A stretch of 64,000 nt of DNA from DASYTH01 sp035942955 (GTDB lineage: Bacteria; Actinomycetota; Actinomycetes; Mycobacteriales; Pseudonocardiaceae). Position numbers and translations under genes: made by a program. Below are positions 53,139-61,583 of this stretch, piece by piece; within the stretch, counting starts at the first letter, position 1; each line of letters begins with the position of its first letter. The notes beneath the pieces were generated by a model that ran no database searches, was not told the DNA's origin, and was given only the letters and a program-made list of their open reading frames with translations. The DNA lies in the NCBI RefSeq assembly GCF_035942955.1, contig NZ_DASZCQ010000030.1, positions 1-64,000 of the forward strand, read 5' to 3'.

Positions 53139-53810
53139 ATGGTGCGCCCTAGACATCGCCCACAACAGCACACCGCCGCCGAGATTCCACACTCGTTCGA
53201 GGTGCTCTGTTTCGCCGTGACAGCCCGGCAGACACTGACCACTGCCCTACACAACACCAAGAGCCTTCAAGCGCCCGCCCCACCACCCCGCACGCCTACG
53301 CCGTCCTGCTCACCCAATGGCCCGGCCGGCAAACCCGAACCGAATAGAACAACGCCCGCTGCGTCATCACCCTGGCCGCGCAGACGAGCCACCCACCCGT
53401 GTCACCGATAAGGCGGCTGTCCTGCCTTCCCCGCTCTCGACAACCCGCCACAGCACGGCCCAGCCATACAGGTTCGACCTCGACGACGGCCTCCACGAGT
53501 TGATGATCAAGACTGATTCACCGTCGCCACCACTACCGGACACGCTGTCCTCAGTGTTGCTGGTCGACAACCATTCCCGATGGCGGTGGTTGATAGCTCT
53601 CCAACTCGTCCAGATGGGCGTGACACAGTCCACCAGACCGCCACCATCACCCAGGCCCGAGCACACGCGCTGGCCACCGGCACCCCGCGATCTGGCGATC
53701 CTTCACCTCGACTCCCCGACGGCAGCGGGATCGACCTGATCACCGAACCGCGCCGCCACCCACCGCCACCCCAGATCGCCACACCCCGACAACGACCACC
53801 ACAACTGACG
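53139..53810 (+). pseudogene. Broken paralogue of the sigma2-like/receiver/HTH regulator
   Basis: The first codons read MVRPRHRPQQHTAAEIPHSF, matching VRPGHTPQLHTTAGIPHSF of the intact gene at 55792. Frame changes follow; later pieces read DSPSPPLPDTLSSVLLVDN and LPDGSGIDLITE of the receiver domain. The HTH end is missing. GGAAGG before ATG 53139 supports the start chosen for the intact copy. Confidence 0.75.
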
Positions 53811-54408
53811 CCCGGCCGCCTCAGATGCCGGCCGGTATTGATTCGGGCAGCTTTCTGTGACGAACTTGTTCAATAACCCTTTCCAGAGCTACTTCTGGTC
53901 AATCTTCTACCAGCTAAAATTCAGCAGGCAGCCGCCTTGAGTCCGCGGCCATACAAGATACCGACACCTGAGCTGATCACGCGACTACGCCGTCTCCACT
54001 CCCCCGCCGGCGCATCCCGGCAGCGAGTTAAACGGGCTTGGTCGGCGTTGGACTACGCTGGCCACGCAGGGTCATCGACTGAGAGAATCGTGGATGCCGA
54101 TTCTATGCCTACCACAGTGTGCCCTCGTTTCGTCCGTCGAGGGAGGTGACAGCGGACATGACCCCGGATGCGCAAGGACACCGCACTCATCTCGAAAAGG
54201 ATGTGTGACGGGGTCGGTCTTCCCTCTGGTCACGATCACTGCCTGTCCCTCGGCGTTCTTATTGTGCCCCTGCCAGTCCTCACCGAGCACTCTACCGATG
54301 ACATTCAGCAATGGTAGCCAGACCACCGGTAGGCGCGTCGCGGTGAATACTCCACGTTCAGGCGAATCCGAATTCCCGGATGGGCCTCATGATACGGCAC
54401 CACATCCT
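53811..54408. other. Degenerate region without recognisable genes
   Basis: No frame carries family features that I can support. At 54330-54408 (minus) the sequence VVPYHEAHPGIRIRL resembles part of a solute-binding protein and directly abuts the transposase remnant. Confidence 0.4.
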
Positions 54409-54870
54409 GATCGGTGATCGTGCTGATGCTAGCTTGGACACCTGCGCCCCGTTCACCTCGGCCAGGTGTGCGCTGATCTCGCCTTGCGTGAGCCCTTTGG
54501 CCGAAAGCGACAGCACCATGTCATCCACCCCGGACAAGCGGCGCTGCCGCTTGCCGACCGGCTGCGGGGTGAACTACCGTCCCGGTCCCGCGGCACCTCC
54601 AGCTCGACCGGCCCGACCTCGGTCAGCACCGTCTTGGCCCGCTTGCCGTTTGCGGGAGTTCCCGCCGTTGCGTTCGGCCGGGTCGTGCTTGCCGTAGCCT
54701 CATCCAGCTCGCCCTCGAGCGCGGACTCGAACACCCACTTGGTAGTCGGTTACCAACCCGCCCTCACCGGTCATCTGCAAGCCCTCGGCCGAACCCACCC
54801 GGCCAACTCCCGGACCCCCGCTCATCCACCGGCTCCGCCGGCGCGTCTGGGCCCGTCCCTCGTCAGTCAC
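54409..54870 (-). pseudogene. IS256-family transposase, truncated and frameshifted
   Basis: From GTG 54870 the minus strand reads TDEGRAQTRRR, then after a frame change FESALEGELDE, GKRAKTVLTEVGPVELEVPR and, in another frame, LSGVDDMV-like and GEISAHLAEV sequence ending near STITDQ. That is the N-terminal third of an IS256 transposase; the catalytic domain is absent. No terminal inverted repeats were found. Confidence 0.75.
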
Positions 54871-55131
54871 GATTTACTCCCTACTTTGGACAGTTACGCG
54901 GTCGAGATTGCAGTCCCTCGTATAGGTCTCCCGCCGATCCGTTCGTCTGCCCGCGTGATGGGCGTCGTTGCGGTTCTACCCCATGGTCGCCCCAGGCGCT
55001 GGAACCAATGCGAAAGGCGGTGCAGTGTTCGACCATCCACCGGTACGCTCGGACGGGGGTCACGATAGAGGCGGCGGGATGGTGATTGATCCCCTTGTCG
55101 CCGCGCGAGTCTCCTGCTCGAGACGGGATCC
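54871..55131. other. Spacer between IS remnant and duplicated locus
   Basis: About 260 bases with no supportable gene or element. Confidence 0.35.
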
Positions 55132-56440
55132 CGCCATGCCACCGAAAGTTGGGCACCTGCCGGGCTGTGTCACCTATTCAGGTGAAGCTGGCCCGATCGT
55201 GTCACCTGGGCAAACACTGGATCGTCGCTGGTAACCGCCGCGTGAGAGCGGTTCCACCAGTTTGAGACGCCGAGTTGCCGCGTGTTACACATATGGTCAC
55301 CTCGGTGAGGCACGGGCGCCGATACCGCGATTCCATCCGCATTGCTTCTCGGACGGGCCGGTGGCGCGCATAGAATACCTCGCTCTGCGACAGTCTCAGT
55401 TCAGGAACGATGTGAGATGCACAAAAGTAGGCGCTTCGGGATACCGGTAAGTGTCGGATTCGTGGTGCCGGTCCTGATAGGTGCGTGTGACGGCGAATGC
55501 GAGGCTGCGCAGCAAACCTACCCCAGACGGTGGACCAGCGGTGTTTGGCCCCGCTTGCCAATTCGACGACCTATGCACTGTCACCACCGCAAAAATTGAT
55601 CAGGCGGTAACACAGTCCCCGGCCAGGCATCCCGGCCGACTCCGATCCCTATCCACCTGGACCTGACCGGCTAAGCCCCCCTCAGGCCGGTCAACCCGTT
55701 GTGGCCCCCGCCCCGTTCCGCCCTCCCCGGCGGGGCGGGGGCCACAACACCTCCTGCACAGTCTGGACGAGCATTGAAGGTGAACAAGATCGTGCGCCCT
55801 GGGCATACACCACAACTGCACACCACTGCCGGGATTCCTCACTCGTTCGAGGTGTTCTACGCCGCGACCGTGCGCAGGACATTGACCACCGCCATACAGA
55901 AGACCGACGAGCCCACGATTGCGCGTCGCGCCACCCAAGACGCCTATGCCGTCATGCTCACGCAGTGGCCTGATCGGCAGTCGCGACCCCAACGGGACAA
56001 CGCTCGCTCCGTGGTCACCCTCGCTGCCCAGACAGCCGCGGACCTGCATCACCGACAGGGCCGATCCACTGCCTCGCCCACACGTGATGACCGCGGTAAA
56101 CCACCCGACGGCACCCAGGTCGAGCCCCATTGGTTCGACATCCGGGACGGACTCCAAGAACTGGTAGCCAGAATTGACTCACCGTCACCACCACTGCCGG
56201 ACGCCCTGGCCTCGGTACTACTGATCGACAACCATCCCCGCTGGCGGCAGGCCATAGCTGCCCGGCTCATCCAGCTGGGAGCGCGCACCATCCACGAGGT
56301 CGCCACGCTGGCCGGGGCCAGAGCTCGCGCACTGGCCACCGGTCCGCGTGACCTGGCGATTCTCGACCTCGAACTCCCCGACGGCGACGGCATCGGCCTC
56401 ATCACCGAACTGCGCCGCCGCGGCTGGCCACGGATCGTCG
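55132..56440 (+). repeat. Copy B of the duplicated regulatory locus (intact gene)
   Basis: It parallels 52518-53810. Upstream landmarks are TCACCTATTCAGGTGA near 55174, TGGGCAAACACTG near 55206 and GTGTTACACAT near 55282. It carries the intact regulator gene. Confidence 0.75.
55698..55748 (+). promoter_or_regulatory. Strong hairpin upstream of the regulator gene
   Basis: GTTGTGGCCCCCGCCCCG (55698-55715) pairs perfectly with CGGGGCGGGGGCCACAAC (55731-55748), an 18-base stem with a 15-base loop. It ends 43 bases before the GTG of the regulator gene. A leader attenuator or a transcription stop before the gene is possible. Confidence 0.7.
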
Positions 56441-56835
56441 TGCTCACCTCTACCGACGACCCCGACACCGCGCACGCGGCCCTGCAAGCAGGCGCGCAAG
56501 CCTACCTACTCAAACCGGGATCCCTCCCGATCACCATCGACAACCCCCGCCCCGTGTCCGAGGGCGACCTCTACGCCGATCGGACCATCATGCCGGCCAT
56601 CGCCATCGCCACCCAAGTCTCCACCCCCTACCACAACGCCCACCAGCTGACCGCCCGACAACTCCAGGTACTCCAACTCGTCGCCGACGGCCAATCCAAC
56701 AAAGAGATCGGCCGCGCCCTGAACCTATCCCCACTAACAGTCAAAACACACCTATCACACATCGGCGCAAAACTAGGTCTCAGCGACCGCGTACAAATGG
56801 TCGCCCAAGCCATACGAGCCGGCCTCATCCACTAG
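55792..56835 (+). CDS. Response-regulator-like LuxR protein with N-terminal sigma-region-2-like domain
   Basis: A 347-residue regulator. Residues 15-95 (HSFEVFYAATVRRTL, RRATQDAYAVMLTQWPDR, AAQTAADLHHRQGR) follow the pattern of ECF sigma-factor region 2. Residues 140-245 form a receiver domain with acidic VLLIDNHP, phosphoacceptor in LAILDLELPDG, VLTSTDD and AYLLKPG. The HTH at the end is LuxR type (LTARQLQVLQLVADG, SPLTVKTHLSHIGAKL). GTG 55792 has AAGGTGA upstream and matches the ATG of the broken paralogue. No partner kinase is adjacent. The sigma-like reading is an inference. Confidence 0.8.
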   Translation: MRPGHTPQLHTTAGIPHSFEVFYAATVRRTLTTAIQKTDEPTIARRATQDAYAVMLTQWPDRQSRPQRDNARSVVTLAAQTAADLHHRQGRSTASPTRDDRGKPPDGTQVEPHWFDIRDGLQELVARIDSPSPPLPDALASVLLIDNHPRWRQAIAARLIQLGARTIHEVATLAGARARALATGPRDLAILDLELPDGDGIGLITELRRRGWPRIVVLTSTDDPDTAHAALQAGAQAYLLKPGSLPITIDNPRPVSEGDLYADRTIMPAIAIATQVSTPYHNAHQLTARQLQVLQLVADGQSNKEIGRALNLSPLTVKTHLSHIGAKLGLSDRVQMVAQAIRAGLIH

Positions 56836-57130
56836 AACTCACCACCAACCACTAATATTGTGCGACAAGGACCCGCGAGGCGTAACCCGATCAACCATGG
56901 AACACCCTCCGGAAGACCCGGGCCTGCGGTCTCAGGCAGCGCACTTGCTGGTCGCCACGACGCCGGCGACTGAGTTCATTGCTTGGCCAACAATGATCCG
57001 GTCGGCAGCGAGGGTCAGTCGAGTTGTGCGCGAGGTCTGGCACATCGTCGGATGACCTCGGCCGTACGTGTCAAGGTGCAAGACCTTGCCACTGATGCTA
57101 CTGACCACCCTTCAGTGAGGAGGCCACGCC

Positions 57131-57355
57131 ATCAACGGTTATCCTATCACCCTGTTCGTCGGCCACCTCTACCAGCGGGTAGTTCGGGGCGAACTCGTCC
57201 CCGCCGGCGAACTCCATGCGAGTAGGAACGGGACAACTTCGCTATGCGAACGAACACTGGTCGGCAAGGTCTATCCATGGAATGAGCAGCCGTCCGGCAA
57301 GCGAATCTGCACGATCTGCCGGTCACGGATACATGCGTTGGGTATTCCATGGTGA
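57131..57355 (+). CDS. Small CxxC protein with no standard start codon
   Basis: An open frame of about 74 codons reads NGYPITLFVGHLYQRVV and ends with CERTLVG, PSGKRICTICRSRIHAL. A lone Cys and a CxxC near the end suggest a small zinc-binding actinobacterial protein. GAGGAGG lies seven bases before codon ATC at 57131, where an ATG would be expected; the start may have mutated, or it is a non-canonical start. Function unknown. Confidence 0.45.
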   Translation: MNGYPITLFVGHLYQRVVRGELVPAGELHASRNGTTSLCERTLVGKVYPWNEQPSGKRICTICRSRIHALGIPW

Positions 57356-57633
57356 AAGGGGTCTCGACCAAGTCGCCAGGATGGTCCAGTTTCCTTCCAA
57401 GACCGTGCTGGCCGGCCAGATGCTCCTACACGTTGATCCGCAACAGCAAAGCGAGTACGGGCTGGGCCTACTACTTGTGTTGCGCACCAACCGGAACAAC
57501 TGACGAGTGGCGGTCATGATTACCCACGTCTACCTCGCGGTCGCCGCCGGACGACCCAACCACGAAGTCGCCTGGAGTACTAGGATCCAACCATGGGTCG
57601 GCAACGTCACGCGCTTCGCGGCTGAGAGGACCG

Positions 57634-58461
57634 ATGACTGAGGAAACGCCCAGCGTGGCCAGGGTCTACGATTATTACCTTGGCGGCACGGCTCACCGCG
57701 CGGTCGACCGGCAGTTCGGTGATGTGGTGTTGGCAGCTTTCCCGTCAGTGCGTTCCATCGCGAGGGCGAACCGAATTTTCCTGCACCGCGCCGTTCGTCG
57801 TCTGGTGCGGCTCGGCGTACGGCAGTTCGTCGATATCGGGTCCGGGCTGCCCACCATGGGCAGCACTCACGCGGTGGCCGACGAGGTCGCCCCCGGTGCC
57901 GCCACGGTGGTTTACGTGGACAATGACCCCGAGGTGGTTGCCCATTCCCGGGCGATTATCGCGGCTGACGGTGAACCCGGTCGGCACGCGGCCATCCATG
58001 GAGATCTCCGCGATCCCGGCCGGTTGTGGCGCGCTATTGACGACACTGGTCTCATCGCTGCGGCGCGGCCCGTCGGCCTGCTCATGATCGCTGTGCTGCA
58101 CCTGCGCCAGCTCGACGCCAACGGTGTCGACATCGGATCCCAGGCCGTTGCACGTTTCCGTGAGCTGCTGCCCAACGGTTCGTATCTTGCCCTCTCGCAT
58201 GCCACCAAGGACGGCGTGCCCGATCACGTCAAGGCCGGGCTTGCCGACACCAGCCGGGCCTACCTGACCAACCGCAGCCCAGCGATCTGGCGGACCCGGG
58301 CCGAGATCGCCGGTCTTTTTGGCGACTTCGAACTCGTCGAGCCGGGTATCACATGGACCCCGTTGTGGCACCCGGAGGAAACCGGGCCAGGAACACCGGA
58401 GATCACCTTCGGCACGCCCGCCGAGGCTGCCGTGTTGGCCGGTCTCGGCCGCAAGTCGTGA
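57634..58461 (+). CDS. SAV2177/DUF574-family SAM-dependent methyltransferase (copy 1)
   Basis: A 275-residue protein. The signature SVARVYDYYLGGTAHRAVDR is the DUF574 N-terminal motif; the SAM loop is QFVDIGSGLPT and the acidic binding residue is in VVYVDNDPEV. The family is very common in Streptomyces and Pseudonocardiaceae and its substrates are mostly unknown. GAGAGGA precedes the ATG. A second copy follows 130 bases later. Confidence 0.9.
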   Translation: MTEETPSVARVYDYYLGGTAHRAVDRQFGDVVLAAFPSVRSIARANRIFLHRAVRRLVRLGVRQFVDIGSGLPTMGSTHAVADEVAPGAATVVYVDNDPEVVAHSRAIIAADGEPGRHAAIHGDLRDPGRLWRAIDDTGLIAAARPVGLLMIAVLHLRQLDANGVDIGSQAVARFRELLPNGSYLALSHATKDGVPDHVKAGLADTSRAYLTNRSPAIWRTRAEIAGLFGDFELVEPGITWTPLWHPEETGPGTPEITFGTPAEAAVLAGLGRKS

Positions 58462-58592
58462 CATAATGGTCGACGTACGGTAGCCGCGTCAGGGCGCATG
58501 TCCGCCATTTGGACTAGTGACCGTGAACGCTGGTCTGCCGACCGCGCACTGTGGCAAGCTGTTGATCTCCGCGGATGAACGGTACAGGTTGA

Positions 58593-59405
58593 ATGGCGCT
58601 CCCCATCGAGGCAGCGGGCGGTGAGCAGGGCGTCGGCGCGCTCAACATCGCCCGAATGGACGACTACTGGCTTGGGGGTCGACATCACCGGGAGGTGGAC
58701 CGCGATTTCGCCGACCGCGTCGCGATCACCGCTCCCTACGTTCCATACCTGGTCCGCGCTCAGCGGAAGCTCCTGCGGCGGATGGTGCGCTATCTGATGG
58801 ACCAGGGAGTGCGGCAGTTCCTCGATCTCGGTTCCGGCCTGCCCACCGCCGGGCACGTGCACGAGATCGCCCAGGACAAAGATCCCGCGGCACGCGTGGT
58901 ATATGTCGACCGCGATTCCAGCATCGTCGACGACTGCCATCAACTTCTGGCCGGCAACGACAATGCGGCGCTGCTGGACACCGACATCCGGGAGCCGGGC
59001 ACGGTGCTGGACGTCCTGCGGGCGCGGTGCCTGCTCGACCTCAGCGAGCCGGTCGCGGTGCTGGCGATCGCCATCCTGCAGCACATCCCGGACTCCGATG
59101 ATCCAGCCGGAATGATCACGGCGTACCTGGACGCGACATGTCCCGGCAGCTACCTCGCGCTGACCCACTACGGACCCGACGAGCACCTGATGACCGGCAT
59201 CACCATGTTCAGCCAGATGAAATTCGGCCGGCCACCGGACGTGACCTTCCGGGACCGGACCTCGGTGGCCCTCTTCTTCTCCGGGCTCGAGCTGGTCGAA
59301 CCCGGCATCGTCCCGATCGTCGATTGGCGGCCGGATCCAACGGACGATCCAGGCATCAACCCGGAGCGGCACCCGATCTTCGCCGGCGTCGGCCGCAAAC
59401 CATGA
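58593..59405 (+). CDS. SAV2177/DUF574-family SAM-dependent methyltransferase (copy 2)
   Basis: A 270-residue homologue of the previous gene: NIARMDDYWLGGRHHREVDR, QFLDLGSGLPT and VVYVDRDSSI. The two differ at many residues, so the duplication is old. Its stop faces the UbiA stop 12 bases away. Acceptor unknown. Confidence 0.9.
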   Translation: MALPIEAAGGEQGVGALNIARMDDYWLGGRHHREVDRDFADRVAITAPYVPYLVRAQRKLLRRMVRYLMDQGVRQFLDLGSGLPTAGHVHEIAQDKDPAARVVYVDRDSSIVDDCHQLLAGNDNAALLDTDIREPGTVLDVLRARCLLDLSEPVAVLAIAILQHIPDSDDPAGMITAYLDATCPGSYLALTHYGPDEHLMTGITMFSQMKFGRPPDVTFRDRTSVALFFSGLELVEPGIVPIVDWRPDPTDDPGINPERHPIFAGVGRKP

Positions 59406-59417
59406 GGCCGCTGCGGC

Positions 59418-60338
59418 TCAAGGCGGTCGGTCCAGCCCGGCGACCAGCGGGGTGACCGACAGCGCCACCGTGCCGATCGTCACCGGCGGCGTCATTCGCC
59501 GGAGGATGTGCGCCTTGCTCACGCGGGCGGCCTCGCCGGGACGGCGCAGCAGGCCCACGGCGCCGCCGAGGAACGTCGCCTGCATAGCCACCAGGGGCAG
59601 CGCCCACCAGGGACCGTAGCGTCCCCAGAGTCCCCAGCCGGTGAGCACCAGGCCGGCGGCGAGCAGGGCGGCGCAGAGCGCCACGGCGCCGGCCATGCCG
59701 TAACGCACCGGCGGGGTCTGCATGCCGGTCGCGGCATCGGCGGCACGGTCGGGGATGGACCACGCCGTCATTCGCCCGGCGGCCAGCATCCACAGGCCCG
59801 CCACGACCAGCCAGGCCGCCGTGTCGACATCCGGCCGGACCGCCCAGTACGACAGGAGAAATGGCAACAGAACCGTCGCGGCGCAGAACGCGGTCACGCC
59901 GGTGAGCCCGCGGCGCTTCAACCGCACCGGTTCGGTGTTGTAGAGCACCTGGAGCGCAATGGTCAGCACCGCTGCCGCGACGATCAGCGGGCGGCCCGAC
60001 CACACCGAGACCAGCCCGGCCAGGAGCACCGCGCCGGCCAACTCTGCCGCGGCGCACCGGACGATGCGGTCGCGCCCGAACCGCCGCACGGCGCTCGTGA
60101 GCCGGCCACGCTCAGGGTGTCGCTCGTCGGTGCTGACGTCGGCCGCGGTGTTGAGTGCCTGCGGTGCCACGATCAGCGACAGGTTCGACACGATCGCCGC
60201 GAGCACGGAGACATCGCCCAACGGCTGGACGCCGCCGGCCGCGAAGCATGCGCCTAGGCTCGCATAGCACACGTAGTTGACCGGGAGCGGGAACTCCAGG
60301 CGATGGATGAGCGCGAGGTCCCGCCAGGCCGTGGTCAT
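59418..60338 (-). CDS. UbiA-family prenyltransferase or terpene cyclase
   Basis: A 306-residue membrane protein with about eight helices. The first Asp-rich motif is NTAADVSTDERHPER (NxxxDxxxD) and the second is DRAADAATG (DxxxD). UbiA proteins transfer prenyl groups or, in terpenoid clusters, cyclise diphosphates. It starts three bases after the P450 stop and is the last gene of the operon with the DxDD cyclase. The cyclase role is possible because a class II product diphosphate would need a class I partner. Confidence 0.88.
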   Translation of the reverse strand: MTTAWRDLALIHRLEFPLPVNYVCYASLGACFAAGGVQPLGDVSVLAAIVSNLSLIVAPQALNTAADVSTDERHPERGRLTSAVRRFGRDRIVRCAAAELAGAVLLAGLVSVWSGRPLIVAAAVLTIALQVLYNTEPVRLKRRGLTGVTAFCAATVLLPFLLSYWAVRPDVDTAAWLVVAGLWMLAAGRMTAWSIPDRAADAATGMQTPPVRYGMAGAVALCAALLAAGLVLTGWGLWGRYGPWWALPLVAMQATFLGGAVGLLRRPGEAARVSKAHILRRMTPPVTIGTVALSVTPLVAGLDRPP

Positions 60339-60341
60339 GGC

Positions 60342-61583
60342 TTAGTCCAGGCACGAGAGCACGCGCATCCGCGCCCCGGCCGGCGCCAAGACCTGGCCAC
60401 GTAGCCGCGGGACGTCGGTGTTCGGACTGACGCAGCGCCAAATCCGGCGACGTAGCACCGCCGCGGTGATCATCCGGATCTCCGTTTGGGCGAGCTGACT
60501 GCCCAGGCAGTACCGGGTTCCGCCGCCGAACGGGAAGTAGTACTGCAGCGGCGGCCGGTTGCCGAGAAACCGGTGGGGGTCGAACCGGCGCGGGCTCGGA
60601 AACACCTCGGCATTGTGATGCGCGAGGTAGATCGCCGGGGTGACCATCGTGCCGGCGGGGAGGGTTCGGCCGGGCAGGTCGCTGTCCTCGGTCAGCACCC
60701 GGTGTTCGGCCGACATGGCCGGCGGGGTCAGCCGCAGCATCTCGAGAACTGTGGCCTGCAGCAGCGGGACCTCGCCCGCCTCCGCGCCGTCCGCGCCGGT
60801 GGCCTCGAGCTCGGCCCGGACCTCCCGTTGGATCGGGAGATTGCGATCCAGCCAGTACAGCGTCCAGGCCGCACCGGCGGCGGTGGTTTCGTGTCCGGCG
60901 AATATCATCGAGACGACCGCGTCATGCAACTCCGCGTCGTCGATCGCGCCGAGCGGTCCGTCGCCGGACAGCATGCGGGCCGCGAGCGTGGGCGGGTACA
61001 GATCGGTGTGTGCCTTGGCGGTCCGCATCAGCTCCTGGTCCAGCTCGGCCCCGGGCCTGGGGAGGCCGCCCAGCAGGTAGCGGTAGGCGAGCGTGCGGTG
61101 TCTGGCGCCGAACGCCTTGTCGATCCAGGCGGTGATCGCGTCGAGCAGGTCCTCGTCGAACCGGCCGAGCACGATCCGGGCGATGACCCGTAGCGTGATG
61201 GCCCGGGTCCAGGCCATCAGCCCGATCTCGGTGCCCGGTCTCAGCGCGTCGATGGCCGCGTGCACGGTGGTTGCGATGATGTCGTGCTGATCGGCGAGCC
61301 TGCGCCCGCGCAGCGGTGTGCCGAGCACCTGGCGGTAGGCGGCGTGCCTGGAACCCTCCGCCCACAGCGGGGAGCGGGCGCCGAACATCGGGACGAGGCT
61401 GCGGCCGCCCGGATGGCGCATTGTCTGGTCCGAGCGGAAGATCCAATCGACCATCTCCGGGTGCCAAACCAGCAGCTTCGGCGCCGGCCGGCGGCGTAGT
61501 TCCAAGACCCTGGTTGCAGAGTCCACTGTAGACTCGAGGAACGGTAACGGGCGTACGGCAAGGCGAAGTTCCGGCCAGCTCAT
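60342..61583 (-). CDS. Cytochrome P450 (terpenoid oxidation)
   Basis: A 413-residue P450. The I-helix motif is IFAGHETTAAG, ExxR is EMLRL, the PERF-type motif is PHRFLGN and the heme loop is FGGGTRYCLGSQLAQTE. ATG 61583 overlaps the cyclase stop (ATGA), so it is translated with the cyclase. It probably hydroxylates the terpene made by the operon. Confidence 0.93.
   Translation of the reverse strand: MSWPELRLAVRPLPFLESTVDSATRVLELRRRPAPKLLVWHPEMVDWIFRSDQTMRHPGGRSLVPMFGARSPLWAEGSRHAAYRQVLGTPLRGRRLADQHDIIATTVHAAIDALRPGTEIGLMAWTRAITLRVIARIVLGRFDEDLLDAITAWIDKAFGARHRTLAYRYLLGGLPRPGAELDQELMRTAKAHTDLYPPTLAARMLSGDGPLGAIDDAELHDAVVSMIFAGHETTAAGAAWTLYWLDRNLPIQREVRAELEATGADGAEAGEVPLLQATVLEMLRLTPPAMSAEHRVLTEDSDLPGRTLPAGTMVTPAIYLAHHNAEVFPSPRRFDPHRFLGNRPPLQYYFPFGGGTRYCLGSQLAQTEIRMITAAVLRRRIWRCVSPNTDVPRLRGQVLAPAGARMRVLSCLD

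Larger units (their letters stand above)
52518..53810 (+). repeat. Degenerate copy A of a duplicated regulatory locus
   Basis: It matches 55132-56440 in order: a palindrome (TCACCTAATCAGGTGA), a TGGGCAAACACTG block, a GTGTTACACAT block, a hairpin and then a start of the same gene. Distances are similar, so one segment was duplicated about 2.6 kb apart. Confidence 0.75.
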
